A stretch of 16,759 nucleotides of DNA from Actinobacteria bacterium UBA912 (GTDB lineage Bacteria > Actinomycetota > Coriobacteriia > Anaerosomatales > UBA912), in contig DBEG01000077.1 of the NCBI GenBank assembly GCA_002293965.1, forward strand, positions 1-16,759, read 5' to 3'. Of this stretch, positions 13,956-16,759 are shown in pieces. The translations under genes and the position numbers were made by a program. Every line of letters begins with the position of its first letter. Position 1 is the stretch's first letter. A model generated the notes under the pieces. That model had not been told where the DNA came from and ran no database searches. It saw only the letters and a list, made by a program, of their open reading frames with translations.

Positions 13956-14974
13956 GGCCGCTTGCCCTGCGGGTCAGGCAGCTTCTTCGCTGCCGCCTCA
14001 AGCGCCGCGGTCATGTCGCGCTCGATGGGTGATGGCAAGGCATCGAGCTGTCGCTGGTAGTCGTCGTATTCGGCCTCGGCTTTGAGCCGCGCGACCTCTG
14101 CGGATACCTGGCCTGCGTGCGTCAGCACCTCGTGCTCGCCCAGTCTCAGGAAATCATCGAGCTTGCGAATCCAATCCTGCATGCTCATGGTGCGTCGGCC
14201 GCGTGCCTGCAGCTCCGCGAATTCCAGATACGCCACGACGATCCGATTGAGCGTATCGAGCTCTTCGGCGCTGAGGTAGTTCTTGGCGATGACGACTTCC
14301 GAGCGACGCGGATGCGAACCGCCGAAGCTGGTGAGCCCCATGTTGGGTTGGCTGGCGTCGGCCCGCTGCACGATCACTTCAGCAGCTGTGTGGCCGTGGG
14401 TGGCCCAATGCATCTTGTTCTGGATGGCCGCGAATAGCTGTTGCGACGATTCCGCCGAAGGGTCGTAGTCGATGCTGGTCGCATAGATGTCCAGCACTTT
14501 GCGCCAGAACACCTTCTCCGAAGAGCGGATGTCGCGGATGCGCTCCAGCAACTGCTCGAAATACACTCCGGCATCCGGGTTCTTCAGACGCTCATCGTCG
14601 AGGGTGAAGCCCTTGACGAGGTATTCTCGCAGGCGCTCCGTGGCCCAGCGGCGGAACTGCGTGCCGCGCAGCGAGCGCACGCGATACCCGACAGCGAGGA
14701 TGGCGTCGAGGTTGTAGTGCAACACCTGATAGCGCTTGCCGTCCGCAGCAGTCGTCAACCAGGAGTTGACAACTGAGTCCTGGGCCAACTCGCCCTCGGC
14801 AAAGATCGCCTTCAGGTGCTTGGCGATGTTCTGCTTGCTAGTCTGGAACAACTCCGCCATGCCTGACTGCGACAGCCACAGGCTCTCATCAGCGAACCGG
14901 CATTCGACGCGAGTGCGTCCGTCGTCGGTCTGATAAAGGATGATCTCACCAGTGGGTTCCTGCGGCCTTTCCAT
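13952..14974 (-). CDS. RhuM-family protein inserted between mod and res
   Basis: A 340-residue protein of the RhuM ('virulence protein') family. After EIILYQTDDGRTRVECRFA comes the conserved WLSQSGMAELFQTSKQNIAK (a winged-helix/HTH-like segment, about 33-52), then SVVNSWLTTAADGKRYQVLH, YNLDAILAVGYRVRSLRGTQ and FRRWATERLREYLVKGFTLD. The C-terminal part contains FGGSHPRRSEVVIAKNYLS and a long charged helix. The biochemical role of the family is unknown; the name comes from a Salmonella pathogenicity-island gene. Here it starts 2 nt after the mod stop and overlaps res by 4 bp, so it belongs to the restriction operon. A regulatory or accessory role in restriction is inference. RhuM proteins are also found inside R-M operons elsewhere. 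Confidence 0.9.
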   Translation of the reverse strand: MERPQEPTGEIILYQTDDGRTRVECRFADESLWLSQSGMAELFQTSKQNIAKHLKAIFAEGELAQDSVVNSWLTTAADGKRYQVLHYNLDAILAVGYRVRSLRGTQFRRWATERLREYLVKGFTLDDERLKNPDAGVYFEQLLERIRDIRSSEKVFWRKVLDIYATSIDYDPSAESSQQLFAAIQNKMHWATHGHTAAEVIVQRADASQPNMGLTSFGGSHPRRSEVVIAKNYLSAEELDTLNRIVVAYLEFAELQARGRRTMSMQDWIRKLDDFLRLGEHEVLTHAGQVSAEVARLKAEAEYDDYQRQLDALPSPIERDMTAALEAAAKKLPDPQGKRP

Positions 14975-14976
14975 CG

Positions 14977-16759
14977 CTACAGGCTCCGCACGTTCTTGAG
15001 ACCGTGCTGCTCCAGGATGGCCGCAAGGTTGGTCTTGGCCACGTCATCAGCGAAGGCACTGTCGCGGAACACGCAGGTGGTGTCGCCCGCCGGGGCGAGT
15101 TCCTTGTGCCAGTCGACGATGCCTTGCGCCAGCGGCTCCACTGCCTCTTGGGTGATCCGTGTCGCAAGACAGGCCACCAGCACACCGCCGCCGATGCTGT
15201 GCACGGCCTTGTCAGCAACAGTGCGGGTTTCGATCGGTACGCAGAGATCGAGGCCCAGCTTGAGGAGCAGCTCGTAGAGGATGTCCTGCTCGGTGCGGTC
15301 GGCCTTCAGGTGATCGATGGAATCGAGCAACGTCTGGTCAAGATCGTCGCGGTCCGGATCCCACTCGTGGATATTGCTGGAGTCGAGCTTGAAGACGCGG
15401 AAGCCGAGATCGCCCGCGAGCAGCGGACTCTCGTCCCTGATCTTCTGCGCGGCACGGCGAAGGCGCTCTTTGGTGAGTTCGGCGATATTGCGCGGCTTGC
15501 CGAGCTTGTCGCAGAAGTCGGCGGCGACTTTCTGGTCCTTGTTCTCCGGATCGAGCGGCTCTGGTAGCTGGACGAGAATGTAGCGGCGATTACCCCCGTC
15601 TGCGGCGTTTTGCGCCATGACCGCATGACCGGTCGTGCCGGAGCCGGCGAAGAAGTCCATCACTAAGCAGTCCTTTTCCCAGTGTGTTGCAGAATCGATG
15701 ATTTTTTGGATGTATGTGGTCGGCTTCGGGTAGTCAAACGGCACTCTATCTTGCGGAACTTCCAACAACAATGAGTTTTCTACGAGTGCATCTTCATTGG
15801 TTCCGACCATCCTGGACAAGAAGCTGGAAAGCGCTTTGAATCCCTGTCGGTGAGGTGCCTTGAGGACTCGAAGTGAAAAATTGGGTGTTCGTATATAGAG
15901 TCGCGCACCTTCGCTCAGCTCCTCATTGAGATTCTCCTGACTCCAGACGAAGGGTCCCCTTAACGCAACCTCAGTGACAAAGAGGCCTCTCTCAATTGCG
16001 GTAGGCTGGAGTAGCTCGACGGCAGATGAGCCCTCTCCGTATAGGCCACACTCAAAGACCTGATCACGCATCGAGGTCTCGACGACCCTCGCCGGAAGTC
16101 GCAGAATCTTCAGGGAATTCGTCCGTTTAACCAAGGGTTGATCTTCATTTTCGCCAGCGGGCTCCCCAAATAGCCAAACACGATGCTGCCCGCGCGAATA
16201 TAGCAGCTGACTCTCCGTGCGTTGCACGAATTCTTTCGAGAGGTGGCTTCCTTTGCGCTTGCGTTCCCATGTGACTCGACCGACAAAATTCTCGGCCCCC
16301 ATGATCTCATCAAGGATTCCTTTGAGGTTGCTCAACTCACTGTCGTCGATACTGATTGCCAAAACACCGGCTGGTCCCATCATTTCGCGAGCCAGCTTCA
16401 GCCTCGGATACATCATGTTCAACCAGTCAGTATGAAACCTCCCGCTGGCCTCGGTGTTGCTGCTAATCTTCGTCCCACCCTCAACCTGGCCGGTAAGCTC
16501 CATATAGTTCCGGATGTTGTCCTTGAAGTTGTCCGGGTAGACGAAATCCTTGCCGGTGTTGTACGGCGGGTCGATGTAGATGAGCTTGACCTTGCCGGCG
16601 TAGCTCTTTTGCAGCAGCTTCAGCACCTCAAGGTTGTCGCCTTCGATCATCAGGTTCTGCGTTGTATCCCAGTCCACGCTGTCCTCGGGCGTCGGGCGCA
16701 GTGTGCCGGTGGAGGGAGTGAGCGCAAGCTGGCGAGCACGTCGTTTGCCGTGCCAGTTC
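14977..16759 (-). CDS. mod: Type III DNA methyltransferase, Mod subunit, N-terminus cut by window edge
   Basis: The reading frame stays open to the right edge, so the true start lies outside. The visible 593 residues begin WHGKRRARQLALTPSTGTLR, the usual run-in of these enzymes. Then come the motifs of a beta-class adenine N6-methyltransferase. DPPYNTG (motif IV, coded near 16572-16552) precedes the target-recognition region, and DFFAGSGTTGHAVM (AdoMet-binding motif I, near 15657-15616) follows it. Between them, roughly 15,720-16,260, lies the variable target-recognition domain, with visibly lower GC than its flanks. Mod methylates one strand of an asymmetric site and gives Res its specificity. 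A GTG at 16677 within the frame is not the start. The gene leads the mod-rhuM-res operon, and rhuM begins 2 nt after its stop. Confidence 0.95.
   Translation of the reverse strand, partial: NWHGKRRARQLALTPSTGTLRPTPEDSVDWDTTQNLMIEGDNLEVLKLLQKSYAGKVKLIYIDPPYNTGKDFVYPDNFKDNIRNYMELTGQVEGGTKISSNTEASGRFHTDWLNMMYPRLKLAREMMGPAGVLAISIDDSELSNLKGILDEIMGAENFVGRVTWERKRKGSHLSKEFVQRTESQLLYSRGQHRVWLFGEPAGENEDQPLVKRTNSLKILRLPARVVETSMRDQVFECGLYGEGSSAVELLQPTAIERGLFVTEVALRGPFVWSQENLNEELSEGARLYIRTPNFSLRVLKAPHRQGFKALSSFLSRMVGTNEDALVENSLLLEVPQDRVPFDYPKPTTYIQKIIDSATHWEKDCLVMDFFAGSGTTGHAVMAQNAADGGNRRYILVQLPEPLDPENKDQKVAADFCDKLGKPRNIAELTKERLRRAAQKIRDESPLLAGDLGFRVFKLDSSNIHEWDPDRDDLDQTLLDSIDHLKADRTEQDILYELLLKLGLDLCVPIETRTVADKAVHSIGGGVLVACLATRITQEAVEPLAQGIVDWHKELAPAGDTTCVFRDSAFADDVAKTNLAAILEQHGLKNVRSL

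Noticed and set aside
11787..14060. 757-codon plus-strand open frame
   Set aside because: Antisense to res, whose helicase and nuclease motifs are complete. The antisense product has no recognisable domain.
1..16759. CRISPR array, insertion sequence or rRNA
   Set aside because: No regularly spaced repeats, transposase-like frame or rRNA sequence was seen on reading both strands.

Overview
The window (16,759 bp) looks like chromosomal DNA from a high-GC bacterium. GTG and TTG starts are common, Shine-Dalgarno sites are of the GGAGG type, a B12-dependent protein is present, and the tRNA carries an encoded CCA. An actinobacterium (Coriobacteriia-like, possibly anaerobic) would fit, but this is inference; no marker gene settles it. 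Nearly all genes lie on the minus strand, so the window is best read from right to left. No gap without a gene is longer than about 185 bp; the largest are 4544-4721 and 8145-8328.

Layout from low coordinates. (1) 1-3709: a tightly packed minus-strand operon of corrinoid-binding protein, TPR protein and a GH5/GH42-like glycosidase that runs off the left edge. A tRNA-Leu(UAA) gene lies directly upstream. (2) 3931-4543: a VanZ-family membrane protein broken by a single-base frameshift in a run of nine C (coding strand). (3) 4722-5543: the only plus-strand genes, a DUF2975 membrane protein with its YozG/Cro-C1-type regulator. They sit behind a promoter whose -10 box lies inside a 25-bp palindrome. 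(4) 5591-8144: a probably NAD-dependent isocitrate dehydrogenase, then Rnk, then a membrane protein ending in a Phd/YefM antitoxin-like domain. (5) 8329-10765: an accessory stretch holding a DUF4160/HTH pair, two small membrane proteins and a BrnT/BrnA toxin-antitoxin module with an operator-like palindrome. (6) 10840-16759: a type III restriction-modification operon, mod (cut by the right edge), rhuM, res. A possible 33-codon ORF is coupled to the res stop codon by a TAATG overlap.

The most unusual observation is a family of related three-helix membrane units. One unit is in the Phd-fused protein (5591-6166), one in the protein at 9129-9437, and two in tandem in the protein at 9485-10153. 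They share an R-L-x-L-A start, an F-x-F-Q-F-P-like middle and a V-A-W-x-x-W-T-G-I-x-Y end. Fusion of one unit to an antitoxin-type domain, close to two toxin-antitoxin-like pairs and a type III R-M operon, suggests a defence or stress island with an uncharacterised membrane component. That functional link is inference. The metabolic genes (icd, rnk, tRNA) look like ordinary chromosomal backbone.
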